In this document: piece after piece, positions 38,546 to 46,879 of the stretch
Numbering within the stretch: position 1 is the stretch's first letter
Layout of the letters: every line of letters starts with the position of its first letter
Source of the DNA: Oceaniovalibus sp. ACAM 378
Lineage (GTDB): Bacteria > Pseudomonadota > Alphaproteobacteria > Rhodobacterales > Rhodobacteraceae
NCBI RefSeq assembly: GCF_008085915.1
Contig: NZ_VSJK01000010.1
Span: forward strand, 124,001-188,000
Reading direction: 5' to 3'
DNA: 64,000 bases
Made by a program: the position numbers and the translations under genes
The notes under the pieces: generated by a model
The model's input: only the letters and a program-made list of their open reading frames with translations
Database searches by the model: none
What the model was told of the DNA's origin: nothing

Positions 38546-38559
38546 TGGAGACCCTCGTG

Positions 38560-39288
38560 ATGAATCCTTTTTCTCTGACGGGCAAGACGGCTCTGGTGAC
38601 CGGCGCGAACACCGGCATCGGTCAGGCGATTGCATTTGCCATGGGTCGGGCCGGGGCGCATGTGATCTGCGCCGGCCGCTCGGATTGCAGCGATACCGCA
38701 ACGCAGATCGAAAGCGCCGAAGTGTTGAAACTGGATCTGGCCGATCCGATGGCGGCAAGCGGGGTGTTTTCCGACCGTCCAATCGACCTGCTGATCAACA
38801 ACGCAGGGATCATCCGCCGCGCCGACAGTATCGATTTTACCGAAGCTGACTGGGATGATGTGATGGATGTGAACCTGAAGGCGGTGTTCTTTACCGCTCA
38901 GGCCTTTGCCCGCGCGGTTCTGGCCCGCAAGGGTGAGGGGCGGATCGTCAACATCGCATCCCTTCTATCGTTTCAAGGGGGCATCCGGGTGCCATCCTAT
39001 ACCGCCGCGAAACACGGGGTTGCCGGGCTTACGAAACTGCTGGCCAATGAATGGGCGGGCAAGGGGATCGGGGTGAACGCCATCGCGCCCGGATATATCG
39101 AAACCAACAACACCGCCGACCTGCGCGCCGATCCCGTGCGTCACAAGGCGATTCTCGACCGGATCCCGGCGGGCCACTGGGGCCAGCCTGACGATATTGC
39201 CGAAACTGCCGTATTTCTCTGCGCACCCGCCGCCAAATATATCCACGGAACGGTGCTGAGCGTCGATGGCGGGTGGATGGCCCGGTAA
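38560..39288 (+). CDS. kduD: 2-dehydro-3-deoxy-D-gluconate 5-dehydrogenase (SDR family)
   Basis: A 242-residue short-chain dehydrogenase: TGANTGIGQAIAFAMGRAGA (NAD binding), LLINNAGIIRRADS, and the catalytic SYTAAKHGVAGLTK. The IIRR/SIDFTEADWDDVMDVNLKAVF segment and PGYIETNNTADLRADPVR closely follow KduD, which acts in pectin/uronate breakdown. No other pectin genes are near, so the true substrate may be another sugar acid. GGAG precedes ATG 38560. Confidence 0.85.
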   Translation: MNPFSLTGKTALVTGANTGIGQAIAFAMGRAGAHVICAGRSDCSDTATQIESAEVLKLDLADPMAASGVFSDRPIDLLINNAGIIRRADSIDFTEADWDDVMDVNLKAVFFTAQAFARAVLARKGEGRIVNIASLLSFQGGIRVPSYTAAKHGVAGLTKLLANEWAGKGIGVNAIAPGYIETNNTADLRADPVRHKAILDRIPAGHWGQPDDIAETAVFLCAPAAKYIHGTVLSVDGGWMAR

Positions 39289-39334
39289 CGCAGCACAGGG
39301 CGCCGCCTGCCGGATGCGCCATGCAAATTTATCA

Positions 39335-39406
39335 CCGACCGACCCCGGTGTGCGTACCGGGTCTTGCCCGGTTCAGGCTTTCGCAAGCCACGCTGGGGTC
39401 GGTCGG
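39335..39406. ncRNA. Candidate structured RNA with a three-way junction
   Basis: A perfect 12-pair helix CCGACCGACCCC (39335-39346) with GGGGTCGGTCGG (39395-39406) encloses a second helix GCGT/ACGC (39352-39355 with 39390-39393) and two hairpins: ACCGGG/CCCGGT with a five-base loop (39356-39372) and GGCTT/AAGCC with a four-base loop (39376-39389). Read on the minus strand the last loop is GCGA, a GNRA tetraloop, which favours that strand. It sits between the convergent kduD and FKBP genes. Not a terminator, as no T tract follows. Known class not recognised. Confidence 0.55.
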
Positions 39407-39422
39407 GAAAACCGGTGAACCG

Positions 39423-39851
39423 TCAGGAAATCTCGACGATTTCCACCGCAAAGGTCAGATCGCGACCGGCCAGCGGGTGATTGGCGTCCAAAGTCACCTC
39501 GGTGTCGCTCACATCGGCGATCACCACTGGCATCGCCTGACCATCGGGGGTTTGGACCTGCAGCTGGGTACCGACCTCGGCCGGGATGTGATCGGGGAAC
39601 TGTTCGCGCGGAACCGACTGAATCCGTGCCGGATCATGGGCACCGTAGGCCTGATCGCAGGGGATCGTCACGGTTTTTTCTTCGCCCTTGCCCATACCTG
39701 CCAATGCCGAATCCAGCCCCGGAATGATCTGTCCCGAGCCCAATTCGAATTCCAGCGGATCGCGACCTTCGGAACTGTCGAACACTGTTCCGTCCTCCAG
39801 CGAACCGGTATAATGCATCTTGATCGTGTCGCCTGATTTTGCTTCGGCCAT
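39423..39851 (-). CDS. FKBP-type peptidyl-prolyl isomerase (SlyD-like)
   Basis: A 142-residue cytoplasmic FKBP with an inserted flap: MHYTGSLEDGTVFDSS, LEFELGSGQIIPGLDSALAGMG and, after a chaperone-like insert, DANHPLAGRDLTFAVEIVEI. No signal peptide and no His-rich metal tail as in E. coli SlyD. Helps protein folding. ATG 39851 is preceded by AAAGGAACCATC; a terminator-like hairpin lies just upstream in the leader. Confidence 0.93.
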   Translation of the reverse strand: MAEAKSGDTIKMHYTGSLEDGTVFDSSEGRDPLEFELGSGQIIPGLDSALAGMGKGEEKTVTIPCDQAYGAHDPARIQSVPREQFPDHIPAEVGTQLQVQTPDGQAMPVVIADVSDTEVTLDANHPLAGRDLTFAVEIVEIS

Positions 39852-39868
39852 GATGGTTCCTTTCGCAT

Positions 39869-39899
39869 AAAACAAAAACGCGCCGAGGGTTCGGCGCGT
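39869..39899 (-). terminator. Terminator-like hairpin in the FKBP gene leader
   Basis: On the minus strand ACGCGCCGA / TCGGCGCGT form a nine-pair stem with an ACCC loop, directly followed by TTTTTGTTTT. It ends 17 bases before the FKBP start codon. The next gene upstream is divergent, so this would end a very short leader transcript rather than an upstream gene. Confidence 0.7.
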
Positions 39900-40003
39900 C
39901 GATTTCGCGTATGAACCTTTCAAACATGGCACCGGATGTAAACCCGCAGATCTTTCCCCCGGCGTGCCCCTGTGTCACGATGCGTTGAATCAACGGAGGC
40001 CCT

Positions 40004-40681
40004 ATGCCGATTACCACCTGCATTTTTGACGCCTATGGCACCCTGTTCGACGTGACCGCAGCGGCCCGGCAAGCCGCCGCTGAACCCGGACAAGAGGCCC
40101 TGCGCGACCACTGGCCGCGTCTGGCCGCCGATTGGCGCGCTAAACAGCTGCAATACACATGGCTGCGCGCGATCACCGGCGATCACTGCGATTTCTGGCA
40201 GGTCACGCAGGAGGGGCTGGACTGGGCGATGGAGGCGTCGGGCCTGAGTGACCCCGCACTGCGCGAGCGATTGCTGGCACTGTACTGGGAACTGGCGGCC
40301 TTCCCCGAGGTACCAGAGACGCTCGCAGCGCTGAAACAGCGCGGGCTGGCAACTGCAATCCTGTCCAACGGATCGCCCGATATGCTGAAGGGTGCTGTCG
40401 ATTCGGCCAATCTGGGCGAACTGCTTGACGATACTCTGTCCGTGCAATCGGTCGGCGTGTTCAAGCCCCACGCCCGGGTCTATGATCTGGTCGCAGAGCG
40501 GTTCGGCTGTGCAAAATCCGAAGTGCTGTTCGTGTCCTCCAACGGCTGGGATGCCTGTTCGGCGGCGCAGTATGGGTTCACCACCGCATGGGTGAACCGC
40601 GCCGGCGACCCTGTCGACCGGCTCCCTGGGCGGCCGCAGCACATCCTGACCGACCTTTCCGAAATCCCGGATCTGATCTGA
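40004..40681 (+). CDS. Haloacid dehalogenase type II
   Basis: A 225-residue HAD hydrolase that removes halogen from 2-haloacids. Nucleophile Asp8 in IFDAYGTLFDV; AILSNGSPDML (motif II with Ser/Asn), a Lys in SVGVFKPHARVYDL, and VSSNGWDACSAAQYGF (motif IV, the SSNxWD pattern that marks L-2-haloacid dehalogenases). Its stop overlaps the next start (TGATG), forming an operon with a hydrolase and a dehydratase. Confidence 0.92.
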   Translation: MPITTCIFDAYGTLFDVTAAARQAAAEPGQEALRDHWPRLAADWRAKQLQYTWLRAITGDHCDFWQVTQEGLDWAMEASGLSDPALRERLLALYWELAAFPEVPETLAALKQRGLATAILSNGSPDMLKGAVDSANLGELLDDTLSVQSVGVFKPHARVYDLVAERFGCAKSEVLFVSSNGWDACSAAQYGFTTAWVNRAGDPVDRLPGRPQHILTDLSEIPDLI

Positions 40682-41514
40682 TGCCGCATTTTTCCGCGCC
40701 GGACGGCACATCGCTGTATTTCACCGACACGGGTCCCACTGATAACCCCACCGACACACCCATCCTGTGTCTGGCCGGGCTGACCCGCAATGGCAGCGAC
40801 TTCGGCTATCTCGCGCCGCATCTGCCGGGTACCCGCCTGATCACACTAGATTATCGTGGCCGTGGCCAGTCGCAATGGGCCGATTGGCAGACCTATACCA
40901 TCCCGACGGAGGCGCAGGATGCGCTGGCCCTGCTCGATCATCTGGAGCTTGAAAAGGCCGCAATCATTGGCACCTCGCGGGGCGGGCTGATTGCCCTGAT
41001 TCTGGCCGCAACCGCGAAACATCGCCTGACCGGAATCGCGCTGAACGACGTCGGGCCAGAATTGTCGCAGGTGGGACTGGATGTGATTCAGGGGTATTTG
41101 GGGCGTAATCCGACGGCAAAAACCCGGGAACAGGCGGCGGCGCTGCTGCACAGTCGGATGACCGGCTTTGCGAATGTACCCGCCAGCCGCTGGGCCGAAG
41201 AAGCCGCGAAACACTATGTCGAGACAGCCTCGGGTCTGACCATCAACTATGATCCCGCGCTGGCTCAGGCGTTCAAAGCGGCTTCGGATCAACCCCCGGT
41301 CGATATGTGGCCGTTGTTCGATGCCATGGCCGATCTGCCGCTGGCGCTGATCCGCGGAGAGAATTCCGACCTGCTGACCGCCGAAACGGCGCGAAAGATG
41401 CAGGACCGCCGCCCCGACATGATCATGGCCACCGTCCCCGATCGCGGTCATATACCGTTTTTGGACGAACCACAGGCGGTAAACGCCCTGCACAGATGGA
41501 TTACCCGACTATGA
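40681..41514 (+). CDS. Alpha/beta hydrolase
   Basis: A 277-residue alpha/beta hydrolase. The oxyanion region reads CLAGLTRNGSDF, the nucleophile elbow GTSRGG (Ser near 102), an acid in IRGENSDLL and the catalytic His in VPDRGHIPFLDEP. Substrate unknown; the operon with a haloacid dehalogenase and threonine dehydratase gives no clear pathway. Coupled to both neighbours by overlapping start and stop codons. Confidence 0.88.
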   Translation: MPHFSAPDGTSLYFTDTGPTDNPTDTPILCLAGLTRNGSDFGYLAPHLPGTRLITLDYRGRGQSQWADWQTYTIPTEAQDALALLDHLELEKAAIIGTSRGGLIALILAATAKHRLTGIALNDVGPELSQVGLDVIQGYLGRNPTAKTREQAAALLHSRMTGFANVPASRWAEEAAKHYVETASGLTINYDPALAQAFKAASDQPPVDMWPLFDAMADLPLALIRGENSDLLTAETARKMQDRRPDMIMATVPDRGHIPFLDEPQAVNALHRWITRL

Positions 41515-42482
41515 ACATCGAGATGATTGCCGACGCCGCGAAACGGGCACAGGGCCACATCCGCCTCACCCCCCTGCTGTCCTCGCCGTTTCTGGACGAC
41601 ATCGCGGGACGGCGGGTGTTCGTAAAGGCCGAATGCCTGCAACATACCGGCAGCTTCAAGGCGCGTGGCGGCTGGTCTGCCGTTTCCGCACTGTCACCCG
41701 AACAGCGGGCAAAGGGCGTCATCGCATATTCCAGCGGCAACCATGCACAGGGCGTCGCACGGGCGGCCCGCGAACACGGCATCCCGGCTGTCATCATCAT
41801 GCCCGCCGACGCACCGGTGATGAAGATCGAAAACACAAAGGCATTGGGGGCCGAAGTCGTGACATACGACCGGGCGACCGAAGACCGCGACGCCATCGGC
41901 ACGCGGATGGCATCGGAACGCGGCCTGACCCTGATCAAACCGTTCGACAATCCATACGTGATCGCCGGTCAGGGCACCTGCGGTCTGGAAATCGCCGCGC
42001 AGGCAGCCGAGGTGGGAATCGACACCGCCGATGTGCTGGTTTGCTGCGGCGGAGGCGGCCTGACCTCGGGGATCGCGCTGGCGCTTGAGGCCCGCGCGCC
42101 GGGCCTGCGCCCCCGTCCGGTCGAGCCCGAAGGTTTCGACGATGTCGCCCGGTCGCTGGCCACCGGAACGATCCAGAGGAACCAGCGCACCACCGGGTCA
42201 CTGTGCGACGCCATCGTCACGCCGCAACCGGGCGACATGACCTTTCCGATCATGGCCGGCCTCTGCGGTCCCGGCCTGACCGTATCCGACGATCAGGCGC
42301 TGCACGCCATGGCACTGGCGTTTTCCCGGCTGAAACTGGTGTTGGAACCCGGCGGCGCGGTGGCATTGGCCGCAGCCCTGTTCCGCCCCGCCGATGTAAC
42401 AGGCGACGCGGTGATCGCCGTCGCGTCGGGGGGCAATGTGGATGCTGCCGTCTTCGCCATGGCACTGGATCGTTTTGCCTGA
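41511..42482 (+). CDS. Threonine/serine dehydratase (PLP-dependent)
   Basis: A 323-residue fold-type II PLP enzyme. The PLP lysine is in LQHTGSFKARGGWSA; other motifs are YSSGNHAQGVA, the glycine loop CCGGGGLTSG and, near the end, VIAVASGGNVDA. Without the regulatory ACT domain it resembles catabolic threonine dehydratases or serine racemases. ATGA overlap with the hydrolase. Confidence 0.9.
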   Translation: MNIEMIADAAKRAQGHIRLTPLLSSPFLDDIAGRRVFVKAECLQHTGSFKARGGWSAVSALSPEQRAKGVIAYSSGNHAQGVARAAREHGIPAVIIMPADAPVMKIENTKALGAEVVTYDRATEDRDAIGTRMASERGLTLIKPFDNPYVIAGQGTCGLEIAAQAAEVGIDTADVLVCCGGGGLTSGIALALEARAPGLRPRPVEPEGFDDVARSLATGTIQRNQRTTGSLCDAIVTPQPGDMTFPIMAGLCGPGLTVSDDQALHAMALAFSRLKLVLEPGGAVALAAALFRPADVTGDAVIAVASGGNVDAAVFAMALDRFA

Positions 42483-42563
42483 CCAGCGGTAAGGAATTCC
42501 CGCCTTGGCGGTTCGCCCCCCAGGGCGCACCATATCAAGGGTGCATCCCAGGGGGACCGAGCC

Positions 42564-42887
42564 GTGACACTGCTGCTGGAAAGACCGCTGATTCTGGTGA
42601 TCCTGTCTGCCCTCGCCTATGCCGCTGCCAAAATCGCAATGAAACTCACATCACAGGCGGCCAGCGTGCCATTGATCGGACTGGTCGCGCTGCTCCTCGG
42701 CGCGGCGGTCCTGGCCGAGATCCTCGCCCTGCGTCGGCTCGCCCTGGGGGTGACCTATGTGATGATCCTGGCGCTGGAGTCGCTGGCGGTGCTGGGTGTC
42801 GCCTGGCTGCTGGGCGACGGGGTGTCGCCGCGCCAGCTGGCCGGGGGCGCCTTCGTTTTGCTGGGCACGCTGGTGCTGTCGACCTGA
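42564..42887 (+). CDS. Four-helix SMR/EamA-like membrane protein
   Basis: A 107-residue protein with four membrane segments (about 8-28, 35-55, 62-80 and 85-105) and the helix-end pattern ALESLAVLGVAWLLGDG, like half-size drug/metabolite transporters (SMR type). The Glu in the first helix expected of true SMR multidrug pumps is not present there, so another substrate or role is likely. Stand-alone gene. Confidence 0.7.
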   Translation: MTLLLERPLILVILSALAYAAAKIAMKLTSQAASVPLIGLVALLLGAAVLAEILALRRLALGVTYVMILALESLAVLGVAWLLGDGVSPRQLAGGAFVLLGTLVLST

Positions 42888-42953
42888 ACCACTCTTGCGC
42901 CGCAGGGCGGATCGCGTCCAAACTCGGGCCAACCGCCATTTTCGGAGCCCGCC

Positions 42954-43742
42954 ATGCCCATTGCCCCCCTGCCCGGTCTGAACGTCCACTATCGCATCGA
43001 CGGTCCGCCCGACGGTTTGCCCGTGGTGTTTGCCAATTCGCTCGGCACCGACATGCGCCTCTGGGATGCGATCCTGCCGCTGCTGCCCGAGGGGCTAAAA
43101 CTGATCCGGTACGATATGCGCGGTCACGGACTGACCGACTGCCCGCCCGCCCCCTATTCCATGGGCCAGCTGGTCACCGACGCCGAACGCCTGCTTGACC
43201 ATCTGGACGTCCGCGATTGTGTCTTTGTCGGCCTGTCCATCGGGGGCATGATCGCCCAGGGGCTGACGGCCAAGCGTCTGGATCTCGTCCGCGCCATGGT
43301 AATTTCCAACACCGGGGCAAAGATCGGCACGCCCGCCATCTGGGCCGACCGCATCACAGCCGTCGAACAGGGCGGCATCGAATCACTGGCCAACGCGGTG
43401 ATGGAGCGGTGGTTCTCCCGCGCTTTCCGCGACACACCCGATCTGGTCCAGTGGCGCAACATGCTGACCCGCACCCCCGCCGCCGGATACGTGGGCTGTT
43501 CCGCGGCGATCTCGGGCACCGATTTCATCGCCACCACATCAACGCTGCAACTCCCGACCCTCGCCATCGCCGGCAGCGAAGACGGATCGACGCCGCCCGA
43601 TCTGGTGCGCGAAACCGCCGCTCTGATTCACAGCAGCGACTTCCACCTGATCCGGGGCGCGGGCCACCTGCCCTGCGTCGAAAAACCCGAAGAGTTCGCC
43701 GCCGTTCTCACCACCTTCCTCACCCGGATCGGCCATTGCTGA
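42954..43742 (+). CDS. pcaD: 3-oxoadipate enol-lactonase
   Basis: Opens the enol-lactone to 3-oxoadipate in the protocatechuate branch of aromatic breakdown. The 262 residues have NSLGTDMRLWDAILP, RYDMRGHGLTD, the nucleophile elbow GLSIGG and the catalytic His in RGAGHLPCVEKPEEF. With pcaB it forms part of the pca pathway; pcaC, pcaG and pcaH are not in the window. Confidence 0.92.
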   Translation: MPIAPLPGLNVHYRIDGPPDGLPVVFANSLGTDMRLWDAILPLLPEGLKLIRYDMRGHGLTDCPPAPYSMGQLVTDAERLLDHLDVRDCVFVGLSIGGMIAQGLTAKRLDLVRAMVISNTGAKIGTPAIWADRITAVEQGGIESLANAVMERWFSRAFRDTPDLVQWRNMLTRTPAAGYVGCSAAISGTDFIATTSTLQLPTLAIAGSEDGSTPPDLVRETAALIHSSDFHLIRGAGHLPCVEKPEEFAAVLTTFLTRIGHC

Positions 43743-43750
43743 CCCGCGGT

Positions 43751-43786
43751 TTCTTCTTTGCCCAAATACTCCCGCCGGAGGCATCC
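43751..43786 (-). repeat. Single copy of the dispersed motif after pcaD
   Basis: TTCTTCTTTGCCCAAATACT (the motif in minus orientation, 43751-43770), followed by CCGCCGGAGGCATCC. The latter 15 bases recur exactly at 59290. It lies in the 171-base gap between pcaD and pcaB, which holds no other feature besides the pcaB upstream region. Confidence 0.65.
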
Positions 43787-43913
43787 AGCCTTGCCCCGGG
43801 AACCGCGTCTGGCCGACTGCCAACCGCGCTCTCGCGCTCGTCCGGCGCCTTTGATACGTTGATCCGCACAACAATCCCCCGAAAATCCCCCGAACGGAAT
43901 ATAAGGATGCCCA

Positions 43914-45239
43914 ATGCCCGCCAGTCCCTTTGACAGCGCAATGTACCGCGATCTGTTGCATGATGCCGGCACCTCCCGGCTGATCTCGGACAGTGCCGAG
44001 GTGCGCGCGATGCTGTTGGTCGAAGGGGCCCTTGCACGGGTGCAGGGCGCTGCGGGGCTGATCCCCGACACCGCCGCTGCCTTTATCGCCCGTTCCGCCA
44101 TGGAGGTGCAGATCGATCCTGCCGCGCTGGCTGCCGAAACCGGGCGAAGTGGCGTGCCGGTCCCGGCTCTGGTCGCCGCCTTCCGCAAGGCGATGCAGGC
44201 GCCCGATTATGCCCGATACGCCCATTGGGGCGCCACAAGTCAGGATATCATCGATACCGCGCTGGCTCTGCGCCTGCGCCAGATGCTGACCCTGTGGGAA
44301 GAGCGGCTGCGCGCCATCCTTGCAGCCCTTGCCGCGCTGGCAGAGAGCCACGCCGAAACACCGATGGCCGGGCGCACCTGGGGGCAGGTCGCCAGCCCGA
44401 CCACTTTTGGCGCGGTGGTGGCGGCCTGGGGTGCGCCGCTGCTGCGTCATCTGGAACGACTGGAGGAGATGCGCCCGCGTCTTCTCGCGGTGTCGCTGTC
44501 GGGCGCGGCGGGCACCAGTTCGGCCCTTGGCGACGATCCGGCTGCTCTGCGCGCCGCGCTGGCCGAGGATCTCGGGCTGGCCGACCCGGGCGAAAGCCGT
44601 CACACCATGCGCGACACAATGGCCGAACTGTCGGGCTGGATCACGCTGGTCACCGGCACATTTGGCAAGATGGGGCGTGATCTGTCGCTGATGACGCAAT
44701 CGGAGCGGCGCGAAATCACGCTGGGCCGCACCGGCGGATCCTCGACCATGCCGCAGAAACAGAACCCGGTGGACCCCGAACTGCTGATCGCGCTGGCGTC
44801 CCACTGCGCGGTGCTGAACACCGGCATGCAGGCCGCGCAGGTTCACGCGCAACAACGCGATGGCGCGCCCTGGTTCACCGAATGGCTGACCTTGCCGACC
44901 CTGTGCATGGCCATGGGCCGTGCCACCGCGCTGGCCCGCACCCTGACCGCCAGCATCAGCCCCGACATACCCAACATGGCCCGCCACATCGACGATGGCA
45001 GCGGGTTGATCTGGGCCGAGGCGCTGAGCTTTGCCCTGTCAGACCAGCTGCCCCGGCCCGAGGCGCAAGCGGTGCTGAAAGCGCTCTGCGCCGAAACCCA
45101 AGGCAGCGGCACCCCCCTGCCCGACCTGATGGCGCGCGATCATCCCGGCATCGACTGGCGCGCGCTTTGCACACCGCAGGCACAGTGGGGCACCGCCCCC
45201 GCCGAGGCCCGCAGCTTTGCGCGACGCGCCCGGTGCTGA
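43914..45239 (+). CDS. pcaB: 3-carboxy-cis,cis-muconate cycloisomerase
   Basis: Second step of protocatechuate degradation after ring opening. The 441-residue product is in the fumarase/ASL superfamily: HWGATSQDIIDTALAL, and the signature GGSSTMPQKQNPVDPELL. The C-terminal part is shorter than in argH-like proteins, as usual for PcaB. ATG 43914 gives MPASPFDSAMYRDLLHD, the normal start. Confidence 0.94.
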   Translation: MPASPFDSAMYRDLLHDAGTSRLISDSAEVRAMLLVEGALARVQGAAGLIPDTAAAFIARSAMEVQIDPAALAAETGRSGVPVPALVAAFRKAMQAPDYARYAHWGATSQDIIDTALALRLRQMLTLWEERLRAILAALAALAESHAETPMAGRTWGQVASPTTFGAVVAAWGAPLLRHLERLEEMRPRLLAVSLSGAAGTSSALGDDPAALRAALAEDLGLADPGESRHTMRDTMAELSGWITLVTGTFGKMGRDLSLMTQSERREITLGRTGGSSTMPQKQNPVDPELLIALASHCAVLNTGMQAAQVHAQQRDGAPWFTEWLTLPTLCMAMGRATALARTLTASISPDIPNMARHIDDGSGLIWAEALSFALSDQLPRPEAQAVLKALCAETQGSGTPLPDLMARDHPGIDWRALCTPQAQWGTAPAEARSFARRARC

Positions 45240-45242
45240 GCC

Positions 45243-45460
45243 TTGCGCGACGGGCTGCCGCTGGCTTTCATCCTGATCACGGTGATGATCGATGCCATGG
45301 GCATCGGGTTGATCTTGCCAGTCATGCCGGATCTGATCCGTGAAGTCGGCGGCGGAACCCTGGCTCAGGCTGCCGTCTGGGGCGCGATCCTGCCGTTTTC
45401 ATTCGCGGTGATGCAGTTTCTGTTCGGCCCGGTGATCGGCGGCCTGCCCGACAGGTTACC
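45243..45460 (+). pseudogene. Truncated MFS (TetA-like) transporter gene
   Basis: Starts at TTG three bases after pcaB and encodes about 72 residues of the N-terminus of a TetA-type MFS pump: FILITVMIDAMGIGLILPVM and FAVMQFLFGPVIGGLPDR, i.e. the first two helices and the beginning of the conserved loop (usually GxLSDRxGRRP). At LPDR the similarity ends and unrelated sequence leading to the cytosine deaminase gene begins. The frame itself runs on to 45569 without meaning. Confidence 0.7.
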
Positions 45461-45565
45461 GAGTTCGTTGCGGAAAATTCCACGTCCGGGCAACCCGCCT
45501 CTCGCACCCCCGGGATTTGCCTGTATTGTCGCCCCTGTTGACCGACCGAATCCCAAAGGCTGCCG

Positions 45566-46879
45566 ATGACCGACCTGCTGTTGAAGAACGCAACCCTGCC
45601 CGACGGCCGTACCGGACTGGATATCGCCGTGACCAGCGGCAAGATCACCGCCATCGAACCCGGTATCCCCGGCGATGCGGGCACCGCGATCGATTGTTCC
45701 GGCTATCTTGTTTCACCGCCCTTCATCGACGCGCATTTCCATATGGACGCGACGCTGTCGCTTGGGATGCCGCGGATGAACCAGTCGGGCACCCTGCTGG
45801 AAGGCATCGCTCTGTGGGGCGAGCTGAAACCACAGTTGACAGTCGAGGCGATGGTCGAGCGCGCACTGCGCTATTGCGATCTGGCCGTGTCGCGCGGACT
45901 TTTGGCGATCCGCAGCCATGTGGATGTCTCGGACCCGACCCTGCGCACCGCCGAGGCGATGCTGGAGGTGCAGCGCCTGGTGAAACCCTATATCGACCTG
46001 CAACTGGTCGCCTTTCCACAGGATGGATATCTGCGCAGCCCCGGCGCAGTCGATCTGCTGAACCGCAGTCTGGACATGGGGCTGAACATCGTCGGCGGCA
46101 TCCCGCATTTCGAGCGCACCATGGCGGAAGGAACGCAAAGCGTTGAACTTCTGTGCCGCATCGCCGCCGACCGGGGGCTGCCGGTCGACATGCATTGCGA
46201 CGAATCCGATGATCCGATGTCGCGCCACATCGAGACTCTGGCACAACAGACCGTGCGCTTTGGGTTGCAGGGGCGCGTGGCGGGGTCGCATCTGACCTCG
46301 ATGCATTCGATGGACAACTATTACGTCAGCAAACTGATCGCCCTGATGGCCGAGGCCGACATTCAGGTGATTTCCAACCCGTTGATCAATATCACGCTAC
46401 AGGGGCGCCACGACACCTATCCCAAACGACGGGGACTGACCCGGGTGCCGGAACTGATGGCGGCGGGGCTGAACGTGTCGTTCGGCCATGATTGCGTGAT
46501 GGACCCATGGTATTCCATGGGTTCGGGCGACATGCTTGAAGTCGCGGGGATGGGTCTGCACGTGGCACAGATGACCTCGCGCAAGGCGATCCGGCAGGCC
46601 TTTGATGCGGTCACGATCAACCCGGCGCGTGCCCTTGGGTTGCCCGATTATGGCATCGCTGTGGGAAATCCCGCCGATATGGTTCTGTTGCAGGCCCGAA
46701 ACACGATCGAGGCCTTGCGCCTGCGCCCCACACGTCTGGCGGTGATCAAGGCAGGCAAGGTGATCGCCCAAAGCGCGCCGCAAATCAGCACGCTGAGCCT
46801 GAACGGGCGCCCGGACGCGGTGAATTCAGCCGATTACGCCCCGCAAACCAAGAATAAAACAGGGAAGGAAACAAGATGA
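45566..46879 (+). CDS. codA: Cytosine deaminase / amidohydrolase
   Basis: Deaminates cytosine to uracil. The 437-residue amidohydrolase has the metal His pair in PPFIDAHFHMDATLS, VDMHCDESDDP (His and Glu), GSHLTSMHSMDNYY and the metal Asp in GHDCVMDPWYSMGSGDM, as in E. coli CodA. It overlaps the following binding-protein gene by four bases, linking it to the nucleoside/nucleobase importer. Confidence 0.9.
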   Translation: MTDLLLKNATLPDGRTGLDIAVTSGKITAIEPGIPGDAGTAIDCSGYLVSPPFIDAHFHMDATLSLGMPRMNQSGTLLEGIALWGELKPQLTVEAMVERALRYCDLAVSRGLLAIRSHVDVSDPTLRTAEAMLEVQRLVKPYIDLQLVAFPQDGYLRSPGAVDLLNRSLDMGLNIVGGIPHFERTMAEGTQSVELLCRIAADRGLPVDMHCDESDDPMSRHIETLAQQTVRFGLQGRVAGSHLTSMHSMDNYYVSKLIALMAEADIQVISNPLINITLQGRHDTYPKRRGLTRVPELMAAGLNVSFGHDCVMDPWYSMGSGDMLEVAGMGLHVAQMTSRKAIRQAFDAVTINPARALGLPDYGIAVGNPADMVLLQARNTIEALRLRPTRLAVIKAGKVIAQSAPQISTLSLNGRPDAVNSADYAPQTKNKTGKETR

